Below are positions 10,163 through 19,513 of a stretch of 64,000 bases of DNA, one piece after another. Every line of letters begins with the position of its first letter. The first letter of the stretch is position 1. The stretch spans positions 4,255,001-4,319,000 of the forward strand of contig NZ_CP032509.1 in assembly GCF_003952725.1 (NCBI RefSeq), read 5' to 3'. Origin of the DNA: Georhizobium profundi (GTDB taxonomy: Bacteria > Pseudomonadota > Alphaproteobacteria > Rhizobiales > Rhizobiaceae). The notes beneath the pieces were generated by a model, which worked only from the letters and a program-made list of their open reading frames with translations, was not told the DNA's origin and did no database searches. The translations under genes and the position numbers were made by a program.

Positions 10163-12433
10163 TCAAAGCGGAATCGCGTTATTTTCGGCAAACTCGGTGA
10201 GGAGCTCGCGCATTGGGCGCGTGTCGGGCCCGCTCTCCTCAAGCGCCTTTGCCATTTCCGTCCGCAGCTGGCCGGCGTCGAGCGCCAGCAGCATCGACTT
10301 CACCGGACCGATACCGGCCGGTGACATGGATATGGAGCGGAAACCGAGCCCGATCAATGCCATCGCGCCAAGAGGCTTCGCCGCCATTTCACCACAGAGG
10401 GTGACCGGCGTGTCGTGACGGTTGCTCGCTTCCACGATCTGGCGCAACACACGCAGGAACGGGCGGCCGAGATTGTCGAAGCGATCGGCAACGCGCGCAT
10501 TGCCGCGATCCACCGCAAAGGTGAACTGGAACAGGTCGTTGGAGCCGACCGATACGAAATCGACCGTCGCCATCAGTTCATCCAGTTGCCAGAGCAGGCT
10601 CGGCACTTCCAGCATGGCACCGAAGCGCAGCTTGCGTGGCAGGTCATGGCCGAAGCGGGAGAGATGGCGCACTTCGCGGTTCAAAAGCTCACGCGCCTCG
10701 CGGATCTCGCGGACTTCGGTGACCATCGGGATCATCAGCCGCAATTCGCGACCGGCAGCAGCGCGCAGAAGGGCGCGGAATTGGGTGCGCAAGAGACCGG
10801 GACGATCGAGCGACAGGCGGATGGCCCGCCAGCCAAGAGCAGGGTTCTCCTCCTCCGCTCCGCGGAAATAAGGCACGACCTTGTCGCCGCCGATATCGAG
10901 CGTGCGGAAGGTGACCGGCTTGTCGCCCGATTGCCGGAGGACGTTGGTGTAGAAGCGCTCCTGATCGTCCGCCTTCGGCATGGTGGACGAGATCATGAAC
11001 TGCAGCTCGGTCCGGAAGAGGCCGATGCCGCCGGCGCCGGAATCCTCGATCTGCGGCAGGTCGACGAGCAGGCCGGCATTCATCATCAGGTCGACACGGG
11101 TGCCGTCCTTCGTGACCGGCTCGACAGCCCGGAGTTCGCGGAAGCGTTCCTGCCTTTTTGCCCGGAAGCGGACCTTTTCGGCGTAGGCCTTCTCAAGGTC
11201 CGGCATCGGGCGCAGATGCACCTTGCCGTCTTCGCCGTCGACGATGATGGCATCGCCGTTTTCGGCAAGCGAAACGACGCCGGTTGCCTGGCCGACGACC
11301 GGAATGCCCATGGCACGCGCAACGATCACCACATGGCTCGTGATCGCACCGTCTTCCAACACCAGGCCGCGGATCTTGGAGCGGGTGTAATCGAGCAGTT
11401 CCGCCGCACCCATGCCGCGCGCCACGATGATCGCGGCATCCGGAAACCCCTCTGCCGTAGACGGGCCGGAGCGACCGATCAGCTGGCGCAGGAGACGGTT
11501 GGCAAGATCGTCGAAATCATGCAGGCGCTCGCGCAGATAGGGGTCCGACAGGTGCATCATGCGCGCGCGCGTGTCGCTCTGCACCTTTTCCACCGCCGCT
11601 TCCGCCGTCAGGCCGTTGCGGATCGCCTCTTCCATCTTCCGCACCCAGCCCCGGTCATGGGCGAACATGCGATAGGCTTCCAGCACTTCGCGGTGCTCGC
11701 CTTCCATGGACACGTCGCGGCGAGACAGCATGTCGTCGATGGAGATCCTGAGCGAGCCCAGCGCCTCGTCGAGGCGCTTCAGCTCCAGATCCATGTCGTC
11801 ATTGAGCAGGTTCGTGACGACCACGCGCGGCTCGTGCAGCACGACATAGCCAAGGCCGATCCCGTCGCCATAGGCATCGCCATCGATTGAGATGGGCCTG
11901 GAGAGGTCCAGTTCCATGCCCGGACGGGTGATCTTCTTCAGCTCGCCCGTGGCGACCATCTCGGCGAGGACCATCGCCGTCGTCTCGAGCGCCTCGACCT
12001 CGTCGTCGCGATAGTTGCGCCGGGCCTTGTTCTGCACGACGAGAACACCGAGCGAGCGTCCGGCCCTCAGGATCGGCACGCCCATGAAGGAATGATAGAC
12101 CTCTTCGCCCGTCTCCGGCAGATAGGCGAAGGCCGGGTGGGATTGGGCGTCGGAGAGGTTGAGCGGCCGCGCACTGGCCGCGATGGTGCCGACGAGACCC
12201 TGCCCCATCTTCAGCTGGGCAAGGTGGACGGCGTCGGGATTAAGACCTTCGGTGGCGTAGAGCTCCAGCACGCCGTCGGCACGCAGCACGTAGAACGAGC
12301 ACACCTCGGCGACCATGTTCTGCGCGATCTGGCGCACGATCTGGTTCAGGCGTTCCTGCGGGCCGAGCGGCTCCGCCATCAGTTCGCGCAGCCGCCGCAA
12401 CAGAACGCGCGGACCCGCAGACAGGTCTCTCAT
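10163..12433 (-). CDS. ptsP: Phosphoenolpyruvate-protein phosphotransferase PtsP (EI-Ntr)
   Basis: A 756-residue enzyme I of the nitrogen-related PTS, which passes phosphate from PEP to NPr and on to EIIA-Ntr. The N-terminal GAF domain (about 15-160) senses nitrogen status in studied homologues. The PEP-utilising N-domain, the mobile domain with the phospho-histidine in TSHVVIVAR (His near 367), and the C-terminal TIM-barrel with the conserved CGEMA follow. The active-site context is ITSHVV where the general PTS family more often has TSHAA. The start at 12433 (MRDLSAGPRV) has GGGAG upstream; an in-frame ATG at 12457 adds eight non-conserved residues. It lies downstream of lysC with a 114-base gap. 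Confidence 0.95.
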   Translation of the reverse strand: MRDLSAGPRVLLRRLRELMAEPLGPQERLNQIVRQIAQNMVAEVCSFYVLRADGVLELYATEGLNPDAVHLAQLKMGQGLVGTIAASARPLNLSDAQSHPAFAYLPETGEEVYHSFMGVPILRAGRSLGVLVVQNKARRNYRDDEVEALETTAMVLAEMVATGELKKITRPGMELDLSRPISIDGDAYGDGIGLGYVVLHEPRVVVTNLLNDDMDLELKRLDEALGSLRISIDDMLSRRDVSMEGEHREVLEAYRMFAHDRGWVRKMEEAIRNGLTAEAAVEKVQSDTRARMMHLSDPYLRERLHDFDDLANRLLRQLIGRSGPSTAEGFPDAAIIVARGMGAAELLDYTRSKIRGLVLEDGAITSHVVIVARAMGIPVVGQATGVVSLAENGDAIIVDGEDGKVHLRPMPDLEKAYAEKVRFRAKRQERFRELRAVEPVTKDGTRVDLMMNAGLLVDLPQIEDSGAGGIGLFRTELQFMISSTMPKADDQERFYTNVLRQSGDKPVTFRTLDIGGDKVVPYFRGAEEENPALGWRAIRLSLDRPGLLRTQFRALLRAAAGRELRLMIPMVTEVREIREARELLNREVRHLSRFGHDLPRKLRFGAMLEVPSLLWQLDELMATVDFVSVGSNDLFQFTFAVDRGNARVADRFDNLGRPFLRVLRQIVEASNRHDTPVTLCGEMAAKPLGAMALIGLGFRSISMSPAGIGPVKSMLLALDAGQLRTEMAKALEESGPDTRPMRELLTEFAENNAIPL

Positions 12434-12547
12434 TGCGTGTTGGCTCCCACTCTCCATGGCGCCGCCTACGGCGTGCCACCCCGGCGCGCCTTATCGATAC
12501 CGCGTGGCCGCGGCCTCACCTCCAGCACGAATCCCCATATGCTGTCT

Positions 12548-13801
12548 TTAACCTTTATCGAGACCGTAGACCGAATGCAAAGTCCGCACGGCCAACTCGG
12601 CATAGGGGCTGTCGATGAGGATGGAGATCTTGATCTCTGACGTGGTGATCGCCTTGATGTTGATGCCCTTTTCAGCCAGCGCTCGGAACGCGGTTGCCGC
12701 CACGCCGGCATGGCTGCGCATGCCGATGCCGATGACCGACACCTTGACCAGGCCCGCTTCGCTCTGGATCGCGTCGTAACCGATCTTCGACCGCTCGCGA
12801 TCGAGCACGGCGAGCGCCTTCTCGATATCGCCGGTCGGCACCGTAAAGGTCATGTCGGTGCGCGAACCATCCTCGGAGATGTTCTGCACGATCATGTCCA
12901 CATTGATGTGGCTCTCGGCAAGCGGCCCGAAAATGGCGGCCGAGACGCCAGGACGGTCGGCAAGCCGTCTCAGCGAGATCTGCGCTTCATCCTTGGCATA
13001 AGCGATACCGGTGACGACTTCCTGTTCCACGATTTCTTCCTCGTCGCAAATCAGCGTACCGGGTGGATTGTCGAAATCGCCCATGCCCGGTGCATCGGGG
13101 TCATCGAAACTGGAGCGCACGAAAGTGCGCACCTTGTGGACCATGGCCAGCTCGACGGAGCGGACCTGCAGAACCTTGGCGCCGAGGGATGCCATTTCCA
13201 GCATCTCCTCAAACGCGATCTTCTTCATGCGACGGGCCTTGGGCTCGACGCGCGGATCGGTGGTGTAGACGCCGTCCACGTCGGTATAGATGTCGCAGCG
13301 GTCGGCCTTGATGGCCGCAGCAATGGCGACGGCGCTCGTATCGGAACCGCCGCGCCCGAGCGTGGCGATGCGATTGTCCGGCCCGATGCCCTGGAAACCA
13401 GCGATGACGGCAACTTGGCCCTCGCTGAAGCGGCGGATGAGCTCCGTGCCGTCGATCTCCATGATCCGCGCGGCGCCATGGGCGTTATCGGTGCGGATCG
13501 GGATCTGCCAGCCCATCCAGGAGCGCGCATTGATGTCCATCGACTGCAGCGTGATCGCCAGCAGTCCAGCGGTAACCTGTTCGCCGGACGCAACGACCGC
13601 ATCATACTCGCGCGCGTCGTGCATTGGTGATGCGCCGCGCGTCCAGGCAACGAGCTCGTTAGTCTTGCCGGCCATGGCAGAGACGACCACGGCCACATCG
13701 TGGCCGGCGTCGACTTCGCGCTTCACGTGGCGCGCGACATTGCGGATGCGGTCGAGATCGGCAACGGATGTTCCGCCGAACTTCATGACGATACGTGCCA
13801 T
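12548..13801 (-). CDS. lysC: Aspartate kinase
   Basis: A 417-residue kinase for the first step from aspartate to lysine, threonine and methionine. The N-terminal amino-acid kinase domain starts with KFGGTSV and has the RGGSDTSAVA substrate loop; two ACT domains occupy the last 150 residues (for example VSVIGIGMRSHAGV), pointing to feedback control by lysine or threonine. The last step of lysine synthesis, lysA, is at 47.6 kb. The gene diverges from ubiG across a 224-base gap, with no lysine riboswitch pattern that I can see. Confidence 0.97.
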   Translation of the reverse strand: MARIVMKFGGTSVADLDRIRNVARHVKREVDAGHDVAVVVSAMAGKTNELVAWTRGASPMHDAREYDAVVASGEQVTAGLLAITLQSMDINARSWMGWQIPIRTDNAHGAARIMEIDGTELIRRFSEGQVAVIAGFQGIGPDNRIATLGRGGSDTSAVAIAAAIKADRCDIYTDVDGVYTTDPRVEPKARRMKKIAFEEMLEMASLGAKVLQVRSVELAMVHKVRTFVRSSFDDPDAPGMGDFDNPPGTLICDEEEIVEQEVVTGIAYAKDEAQISLRRLADRPGVSAAIFGPLAESHINVDMIVQNISEDGSRTDMTFTVPTGDIEKALAVLDRERSKIGYDAIQSEAGLVKVSVIGIGMRSHAGVAATAFRALAEKGINIKAITTSEIKISILIDSPYAELAVRTLHSVYGLDKG

Positions 13802-14025
13802 CGGCGGTATCCGAGCTCCGATTGAGGATCAGGGGAAGGGTCGTTCGAGAGCGGCCTCTCCCGCCAAGGCCGCCTGAAAACGCGGCTCTCATAACGCAAG
13901 TGCAGGCGAGCCGCAACGGGCGAGCGGCGCAGATGGGCGGCTTAACCCAGGCATTCGAAGCTGGCGGTGCTTGACATCTTCCCATGCGCGCCCGACTTGG
14001 CACTCAAGAACAAGGAGAACGCGCC

Positions 14026-14817
14026 ATGACGATCGCAGCCGAGGACAAGAACGGTGACAGCCGTCAATCCAGCATCGACCAGGCCGAGGTCGACCGCTTC
14101 TCGGCGCTTGCGCGTGAATGGTGGAACCCGACCGGCAAGTTCAAGCCGCTGCACAAGTTCAACCCGGTGCGCCTCACCTACATTCGCGACCAGGCGAGCC
14201 TGCATTTCGGGCGTGATGCGCGCTCGTCGAAGCCGCTTCAGGGCCTGCGCGTGCTGGACATCGGCTGCGGCGGCGGACTTCTGTCGGAACCGATGGCGCG
14301 CATGGGCGCGGAGGTCGTCGGCGCCGATGCTTCGGCAACGAACATCGAAGTTGCCAAGATCCACGCGGCCCAAAGCGGCGTTTCGGTCGACTATCGCGCG
14401 GTGACGGCCGAGCAGCTTGCCGCCGAAGGCGAGACCTTCGACATCATCCTCAACATGGAAGTCGTCGAGCACGTCTCGGATGTGAATTTCTTCATGACGA
14501 CCTGCGCCTCGATGGTGCGCCCGGGTGGCCTGATGTTCGTCGCCACCATCAACCGCACGCTGAAGGCCGGTGCACTCGCGATCGTCGGCGCCGAGTACGT
14601 GCTGCGCTGGCTGCCGAAGGGCACGCACCAGTATGAGAAGCTCGTGCGACCCGAAGAGCTGCAGCGTCCGATCGAAGCTTCGGGAATGAACCTCATCGAT
14701 CGGACCGGCGTCTTCTACAGCCCGCTCAGCGACAGCTGGAACCTGTCGCGCGACATGGACGTCAATTACATGGTGCTGGCCGAGCGACCAAAGGTGGCAG
14801 CGGCTTCAGCGGTCTAA
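14026..14817 (+). CDS. ubiG: Bifunctional ubiquinone biosynthesis O-methyltransferase
   Basis: A 263-residue SAM-dependent enzyme doing both O-methylations of ubiquinone synthesis. The typical N-terminal motif [17 protein letters not shown], the SAM motif [14 protein letters not shown] and the later NRTLKA segment are all present. The start at 14026 has AAGGAG nine bases upstream; the frame is open 42 bases earlier without support. A perfect TTGACA hexamer at 13971-13976 could be the -35 element, but the matching -10 is weak. Confidence 0.96.
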   Translation: MTIAAEDKNGDSRQSSIDQAEVDRFSALAREWWNPTGKFKPLHKFNPVRLTYIRDQASLHFGRDARSSKPLQGLRVLDIGCGGGLLSEPMARMGAEVVGADASATNIEVAKIHAAQSGVSVDYRAVTAEQLAAEGETFDIILNMEVVEHVSDVNFFMTTCASMVRPGGLMFVATINRTLKAGALAIVGAEYVLRWLPKGTHQYEKLVRPEELQRPIEASGMNLIDRTGVFYSPLSDSWNLSRDMDVNYMVLAERPKVAAASAV

Positions 14818-14865
14818 ATCGAGCTCACGCGTTCGGAACCGGCGACCAGTTCACCCGGATACGCT

Positions 14866-15297
14866 TCAGTTCGCGTCATCTGGAAAATGGGGAAGGGGTG
14901 CAACGGCGATGCCCTCCTCCAGAAGTGCTCGCGCCTCGTCGGGCGCGGCCCGTCCGATGATGCCGCGCTCTTCCGTTTCGCCGTAGTGGATCTTGCGGGC
15001 TTCTTCCGGGAAGCGATCGCCGACATCTTCCGACGACGACCGGATCGCACTCACCATCTCGCGGATTTTCTTCAGCTTCTCGGCCTGTTCGGCGCTCATC
15101 GCCAGCGGCTGCATCGCGCCGTCCGCCTTGCGTGTGCCGGTTACCGCCGGGGCCATCAAGGCTTTCGTGACATTGGTGGAGCCGCATTGCGGGCATGAGA
15201 CGAGATTGCGTGCTGACTGATCGTCATAATCCGCACTCTTGGCGAACCACGCCTCGAATGCGTGGCCCCGGTCGCAACTCAAGGCAAATTTGATCAT
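14866..15297 (-). CDS. DUF1178 family protein with zinc-ribbon-like cysteines
   Basis: A 143-residue conserved protein of unknown function. The N-terminus MIKFALSCDRGHAFEAWF and the pair CPQCGS form a putative zinc site of the FmdB/DUF1178 kind. The remainder is charged and helical. It starts at 15297 by a four-base ATGA overlap with the end of the nitrilase-family gene, so it is translationally coupled to it. The frame continues upstream inside that gene, but those codons are a shadow. Confidence 0.9.
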   Translation of the reverse strand: MIKFALSCDRGHAFEAWFAKSADYDDQSARNLVSCPQCGSTNVTKALMAPAVTGTRKADGAMQPLAMSAEQAEKLKKIREMVSAIRSSSEDVGDRFPEEARKIHYGETEERGIIGRAAPDEARALLEEGIAVAPLPHFPDDAN

Positions 15298-16154
15298 GCG
15301 GTTTGTCGCTGCTCGGCCGAATGGACTGCGGCTGCATTCTGATAGCCGCGCGCGTTCTTTAGATTGGGGATTTTGGCCCGGGCCGCCGCAACAGTCGCAG
15401 GGTCGATCTCGGCGACGATGACAGCCGGCTCGTCGTGATCGGCCTCCGCGATCACGCGGCCCCACGGGTCGATGATCACCGAGTGGCCATAGGTCTCGCG
15501 ACCATCTTCGTGGAGACCGCCCTGCGCCGCCGAAATTACATAGGCACCGTTCTCGATAGCGCGGGCGCGCTGCAGCACATGCCAATGCGCCTCGCCCGTC
15601 TGGCGCGTGAAGGCAGCGGGCGCCGTGAGCACTTCAGCCCCTGCCAACGCCAGATCCCGGAACAGATGCGGAAAGCGGATATCGTAGCAAACTGCGAGCC
15701 CGATGCGCGCAAAGGGCAGATCGACCAGACAGCTTGCCTCGCCGGGTCGATAGACCGCGCTTTCCCGCCAGCTCTCGCCATTGTCGAGATCGACGTCGAA
15801 CATGTGGATCTTGTCGTAGCGTGCGGCGATCGCGCCATCCGGGGCGAGGACGAACGCGCGGTTGGCGACCTTGCCGTCACCGAGCGCGATGGCCGTCGAA
15901 CCGATGTGCAGATGCACCGCGTGGCGCTTGGCAAGCTCGGCGGCTGCGGCGACCACACCATCTTCCGCCTCAGGCTTCAGCTGCTCGAAAAGACGCGCGC
16001 GATCCTTCTGGATCATGCCGGTCATCTCGGGGGTCTGCACGTAGGACGCGCCGGCTGCAGCCGCCTCCCCCACCAGACGCCGCAGCGTCTCGATGTTGGC
16101 GCCAGGCTCCGTGCCGGAGCGCATCTGGACGGCGGCGGCCTTGAAACTTGCCAT
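15294..16154 (-). CDS. Carbon-nitrogen hydrolase, Nit2 / omega-amidase-like
   Basis: A 286-residue nitrilase-superfamily amidase. The catalytic triad is readable: Glu in TPEMTG, Lys in YDKIHMFDVD and Cys in LAVCYDIRFP. The sequence resembles the Nit1/Nit2 branch that hydrolyses deaminated glutathione or omega-amides of keto-acids; the glutaredoxin next door fits a glutathione link, but substrate choice is inference. It begins three bases after the grxC stop and overlaps the next gene by four bases, giving a probable grxC-nit-DUF1178 operon. Confidence 0.92.
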   Translation of the reverse strand: MASFKAAAVQMRSGTEPGANIETLRRLVGEAAAAGASYVQTPEMTGMIQKDRARLFEQLKPEAEDGVVAAAAELAKRHAVHLHIGSTAIALGDGKVANRAFVLAPDGAIAARYDKIHMFDVDLDNGESWRESAVYRPGEASCLVDLPFARIGLAVCYDIRFPHLFRDLALAGAEVLTAPAAFTRQTGEAHWHVLQRARAIENGAYVISAAQGGLHEDGRETYGHSVIIDPWGRVIAEADHDEPAVIVAEIDPATVAAARAKIPNLKNARGYQNAAAVHSAEQRQTA

Positions 16155-16157
16155 GGA

Positions 16158-16418
16158 TCAGCCTGCCTTCAACATCGGATCGAGCTTGCCATCGTGCTCC
16201 AGCGCATGAAGATCGTCGCTGCCGCCGACATGAACGTCGCCGATGAATATCTGCGGGAAGGTGGCGAGGCCGTTGGCCTTCTGAATCATTTCCGCCCGAA
16301 GCTCCTTCGAAAAAGTCGCATCTCGTTCTTCAAACGCCACGCCCTTGCTCTCCAGCAGCCGCTTGGCGGCACTGCAGAAGCCACAGAACTGGCGGGTATA
16401 GATGACGACTGGCGGCAT
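16158..16418 (-). CDS. grxC: Glutaredoxin 3
   Basis: An 86-residue glutathione-dependent thiol reductase. The start MPPVVIYTRQFCGFC places the active site near residues 12-15; it reads CGFC instead of the commoner CPYC. The TFPQIFIG cis-proline loop and GGSDDL glutathione-binding motif are intact. The start at 16418 has GGAG eight bases upstream; the frame is open for another 480 bases upstream but overlaps comF and has no family similarity there. Confidence 0.95.
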   Translation of the reverse strand: MPPVVIYTRQFCGFCSAAKRLLESKGVAFEERDATFSKELRAEMIQKANGLATFPQIFIGDVHVGGSDDLHALEHDGKLDPMLKAG

Positions 16419-16498
16419 GATGCACTCCGGCTTTGCTTGCGTGTCAGCTTGGATATAGGGGGCAGCCGCCCTGCACTGCAAGGGATCGGCGCCAGGCA

Positions 16499-17269
16499 TC
16501 ATGGATCTGGAACCCGCGCGAAGGTCAAAACCGTCACATCGGCCACGCCGGCACGCTTCAAGGCGCGTGCGGCGGCGTTGACCGTCGCACCGGTCGTATA
16601 GACGTCGTCGACCAGCAGAACCCGTTTCCCGGTGACGTCGGCCTTGACTGCGTCCGGCACGACGAACGCACCCCGCACGTTGCGCTGGCGGGCTTTCTCG
16701 CCGAGGCCGACCTGCTGCCTCGTCTGGCGGCGGCGCACGAGCAAGCCGATCCCGTGCGGCTTTCCCGTGAGCCTCGCCAAAGCCCGCGAGAGTTCCGCCG
16801 ACTGGTTGTAGCGTCGTGACAGGAGCCGAAGGCGATGCAGTGGGATCGGCACGATGACGTCCGCCTTTTCGACCAGTCCATCCCCGGCACGCACCATCCA
16901 CGCGGCCATGATGGAGGCGAGATCGAGACGATCATTGTATTTCAGGCGGTGCACGAGGCTTGCGGCAATATCCCCATAGAGCATCACGGCACGCGCCCGG
17001 TGGTAATCCGGAGGCTCGGCCAATGCCGCAGGCGAGATCGCGCCCTCGCCTTGATCGTGCGCAAAAGGCACGCCCAGGACCTCACAGTAGGGACGTTCGA
17101 TGAACTCGGCCCCCGACCAGCATGTGGGGCACAGCCCGCCATGGCGGGCCATGATGACCGAGCAGCCGAGGCAGACGGGCGGATAGACGAGCGACAGCAG
17201 ACGCGACCAGAGCGCGCCAACCTGTTTGCGCACCGCTGAAACCTGGCCCGGAGGATCGATCGTCACCAT
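16499..17269 (-). CDS. comF: ComF family phosphoribosyltransferase-like protein
   Basis: A 256-residue ComF-type protein. An N-terminal zinc-finger-like segment (PPVCLGCS...LCPTCW) is followed by a type I phosphoribosyltransferase fold with the PRPP-loop motif VLLVDDVYTTGATV. In transformable bacteria ComF takes part in DNA uptake, but it is widely conserved in non-competent species, and no other competence genes are in the window. The start at 17269 is a choice; the frame is open to 17377, which would overlap the divergent methyltransferase gene by 31 bases. Confidence 0.9.
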   Translation of the reverse strand: MVTIDPPGQVSAVRKQVGALWSRLLSLVYPPVCLGCSVIMARHGGLCPTCWSGAEFIERPYCEVLGVPFAHDQGEGAISPAALAEPPDYHRARAVMLYGDIAASLVHRLKYNDRLDLASIMAAWMVRAGDGLVEKADVIVPIPLHRLRLLSRRYNQSAELSRALARLTGKPHGIGLLVRRRQTRQQVGLGEKARQRNVRGAFVVPDAVKADVTGKRVLLVDDVYTTGATVNAAARALKRAGVADVTVLTFARVPDP

Positions 17270-17346
17270 CTTTCCAGGATAGCGAAACGGCGACACGCGG
17301 TATACGGGGGTTGCCTTAAGCACGTGCAACCTGAGACAGGCGACGG

Positions 17347-18228
17347 ATGACCGACCAATCCCTATTCGATCAGGCATTTCTGGCGCTGCAACGCCGCCGG
17401 GCGCGCGCCAGAGCGACCGAGGGTGCCGACTTCCTGCTGCGGCACGTCGCCGAGGATCTGGCTGAACGGCTGGCAGCCGTGAGCCGCCGGTTTTCCGTCG
17501 CCGTTGAACTGCATGGGCACACGGGGATCGTGGGTGAGCGACTTCTTTCGAGCGGCAGCATAGACCGGCTTATCCGCATCGAAACGGATCCGCTTTTGAT
17601 CGGGCAATCGGACGGCAAGGTCGCCTCGCTGGAAACCGTGCCGCTGGAACCCGAGACGGCCGACCTGATCGTATCGCCGCTGTCGCTGCACCTCACGCAG
17701 GATACACCGGGCGTCCTCATTCAGATCAACCGTGCCCTGAAGCCCGACGGCCTCTTTCTCGGCGCCATGCCCGGCGCCGGCACGCTTGGCGAGCTGCGTG
17801 AGGCGCTGATCGCGGCTGAAAGCGAGCTTTCGGGCGGCGCCGCGCCGCGCGTGATCCCGTTTCCGGACATCCGCGACGCCGGTGCGCTGATGCAGCGGGC
17901 AGGTTTTGCGCTGCCGGTGACGGATGTGGACACGCTGACCGTGCGCTATTCCGACATGTTCGGGCTGATGCGGGATTTAAGGGCGATGGGCATGGCGAAC
18001 CCGCTTTCAGGAAGAAGCCGCCGCCCCGCTTCGCGGGCGCTTTTCCTGCGTGCTGCCGAACTTTATGCGGAGCGGTTTTCAGATCCGGACGGGCGCATCC
18101 GCGCAACGTTTCGCATCATTCACATGTCCGGCTGGCGTCCGCATGAGAGCCAGCAAAAGCCAGCGCGCCGGGGTTCAGCGACGGTCAGCCTTGCAGATAT
18201 CTTGAAATCCACGTCCGGCGAATATTGA
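17347..18228 (+). CDS. Class I SAM methyltransferase, NDUFAF5-like
   Basis: A 293-residue methyltransferase-like protein. The opening LFDQAFLALQRRRA and the segments DLIVSPLSLHLTQDTPGVL and PDGLFLGAMPGAGTL resemble NDUFAF5, the hydroxylase-type factor for complex I assembly, rather than BioC. The SAM loop is not canonical, so enzymatic activity is uncertain. The gene is divergent from comF and ends eight bases before the stop of the pilin gene. Confidence 0.8.
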   Translation: MTDQSLFDQAFLALQRRRARARATEGADFLLRHVAEDLAERLAAVSRRFSVAVELHGHTGIVGERLLSSGSIDRLIRIETDPLLIGQSDGKVASLETVPLEPETADLIVSPLSLHLTQDTPGVLIQINRALKPDGLFLGAMPGAGTLGELREALIAAESELSGGAAPRVIPFPDIRDAGALMQRAGFALPVTDVDTLTVRYSDMFGLMRDLRAMGMANPLSGRSRRPASRALFLRAAELYAERFSDPDGRIRATFRIIHMSGWRPHESQQKPARRGSATVSLADILKSTSGEY

Positions 18229-18235
18229 GCGCGTG

Positions 18236-18415
18236 CTATTCGCCGCTCATGGCGTCGACGACTTCGTTGGCAACATTGCCATAGAGGTTCTGAACGCTGA
18301 AGCCGGTTCCGGAAACGCCACCGATGACGGCGATGGAAAGTAGTCCCGCGATCAGACCATACTCGATAGCCGTCGCGCCACTTCGCTCGCTCCAGAAACG
18401 CTTGAGGATCGTCAT
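18236..18415 (-). CDS. Flp-family type IVb pilin precursor
   Basis: A 59-residue prepilin, too short for many gene callers. The short basic leader MTILKRFWSERSG is followed by a prepilin cleavage site of the Flp kind, G/ATAIEY, with Glu at +5 and Tyr at +6 after the cut. A hydrophobic helix (GLIAGLLSIAVIGG) follows, then a short hydrophilic tail ending MSGE. It would be processed by a CpaA-type peptidase and assembled by a Tad secretion system. No tad or cpa gene is in this window, so it is an orphan here. It lies on the minus strand, tail to tail with the methyltransferase gene, and downstream of a small membrane protein gene. Confidence 0.88.
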   Translation of the reverse strand: MTILKRFWSERSGATAIEYGLIAGLLSIAVIGGVSGTGFSVQNLYGNVANEVVDAMSGE

Positions 18416-18523
18416 GTCAGCTCGGCCTCTTGGCTTGGCCGGTCGGTGGACGGGCCCAGATCATGCGACACGAGAATAAGGGGCAATTCTTACGCAACAG
18501 CTAAATTGCGTGCGTGTATTTGT

Positions 18524-18835
18524 TCAACAACGGCTGCCGGTATCACCGAAATGCAGAATACAAACCGAGCCGGGCTCCTGGGCAATGCTGCGCCGAAGCG
18601 TGTATTGCCTGACGCCGCGATCGCCATTCGGGATGGAACCCGTCGCCATCGTGTCGATCCCCGGATTATAGGCCGTCATCCGTTCCCCACCGTCCAAGAC
18701 AGGCGGCAACAGGAGCGCCATCGCGACTGCGACCGTGCCGAACAAAAGCGCGACGCGGACCGGGCCGACACCCGCGCGCTTGTGCTTGCGGTCAGCGTCG
18801 GTGGAGACTGAAAGCCAAAACTCGCTGTTGCTCAT
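18524..18835 (-). CDS. Small single-pass membrane protein, unknown function
   Basis: A 103-residue protein not recognised by family. A basic cytoplasmic segment (DADRKHKRAGVG) precedes one membrane helix at about residues 27-46 (VALLFGTVAVAMALLLPPVL); the remaining 55 residues should be outside and contain two Cys (CILHFGDTGSRC) that could form a disulfide. The gene reads toward the pilin, 108 bases upstream of it, so a pilus-related role is possible but unproven. A purine tract (AAGAGCAG) precedes the ATG. Confidence 0.6.
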   Translation of the reverse strand: MSNSEFWLSVSTDADRKHKRAGVGPVRVALLFGTVAVAMALLLPPVLDGGERMTAYNPGIDTMATGSIPNGDRGVRQYTLRRSIAQEPGSVCILHFGDTGSRC

Positions 18836-19051
18836 CGATCTGCTCTTTTCTGCCTGTCTTCGACGACTCTGCGACGACGAGGTCTATCTCAATCCAGCCG
18901 GACGACCAAGGTTTGACCACATATGTGGCATCTCGGCTTAGGCGCATATTCGCGAAAGCGGCTAAAGGATTGATTAATGATACAGGGCGGAGATCATCAA
19001 TTGCGGCAACATTGATCACGTTGTCTTAATTGCTGTCGCAATTCAGAGGCT

Positions 19052-19513
19052 TCAACAGAGCAGATCGACCAGAGTGGGGATCAGCGGCGCATCGGCGGGC
19101 GGCATCGGATAATCGCGCAGCGCCTTGGCACGAACCCATTTGACCGCCTGCCCCTCCAGACCGCGGGCAATGCCTTCGTAGCGTCGGCAAATGTAGAGCG
19201 GCATCAGCAGGTGAAAGTCGTCGTAGCTGTGGCTGGCGAAGGTCAAGGGTGCGAGGCAGGCAATCTGGGTGACGATGCCCAACTCCTCCGCGAGTTCGCG
19301 GATCAGCGTTTCCTCCGGCGTCTCGCCAGGCTCGACCTTGCCGCCGGGAAATTCCCAGAGGCCCGCGAGCGCTTTGCCTTCCGGCCGCTGCGCGATGAGG
19401 ATGCGGCCATCCGCATCGACGAGCGCGCAGGCGGAAACGAGCAACATGCGCCGCCCGGATCGGTCAGAGCTTTCGAGAGCCTTCTCACCTATGGCTGCGC
19501 TGTCGGTAGACAT
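19052..19513 (-). CDS. mutT: Nudix hydrolase, MutT-like (8-oxo-dGTP diphosphatase)
   Basis: A 153-residue enzyme that cleanses the nucleotide pool of oxidised dGTP. The Nudix box is perfect: it starts GGKVEPGETPEE and continues REL.EELG. The start at 19513 lies inside the last codons of the GNAT gene (29-base overlap), showing translational coupling in the argJ-GNAT-mutT cluster, which recurs in rhizobia to my knowledge. Confidence 0.92.
   Translation of the reverse strand: MSTDSAAIGEKALESSDRSGRRMLLVSACALVDADGRILIAQRPEGKALAGLWEFPGGKVEPGETPEETLIRELAEELGIVTQIACLAPLTFASHSYDDFHLLMPLYICRRYEGIARGLEGQAVKWVRAKALRDYPMPPADAPLIPTLVDLLC

Noticed and set aside
16419-16901. Upstream extension of the glutaredoxin frame
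   Set aside because: Overlaps comF in the same direction in another frame, is Arg-rich and has no glutaredoxin-family counterpart; the start at 16418 has its own ribosome site.
18792-19019. Possible 75-residue gene in the gap before mutT
   Set aside because: Overlaps the start of the small membrane protein gene, has no ribosome site and no recognisable features; the gap 18836-19051 is best read as promoter region.
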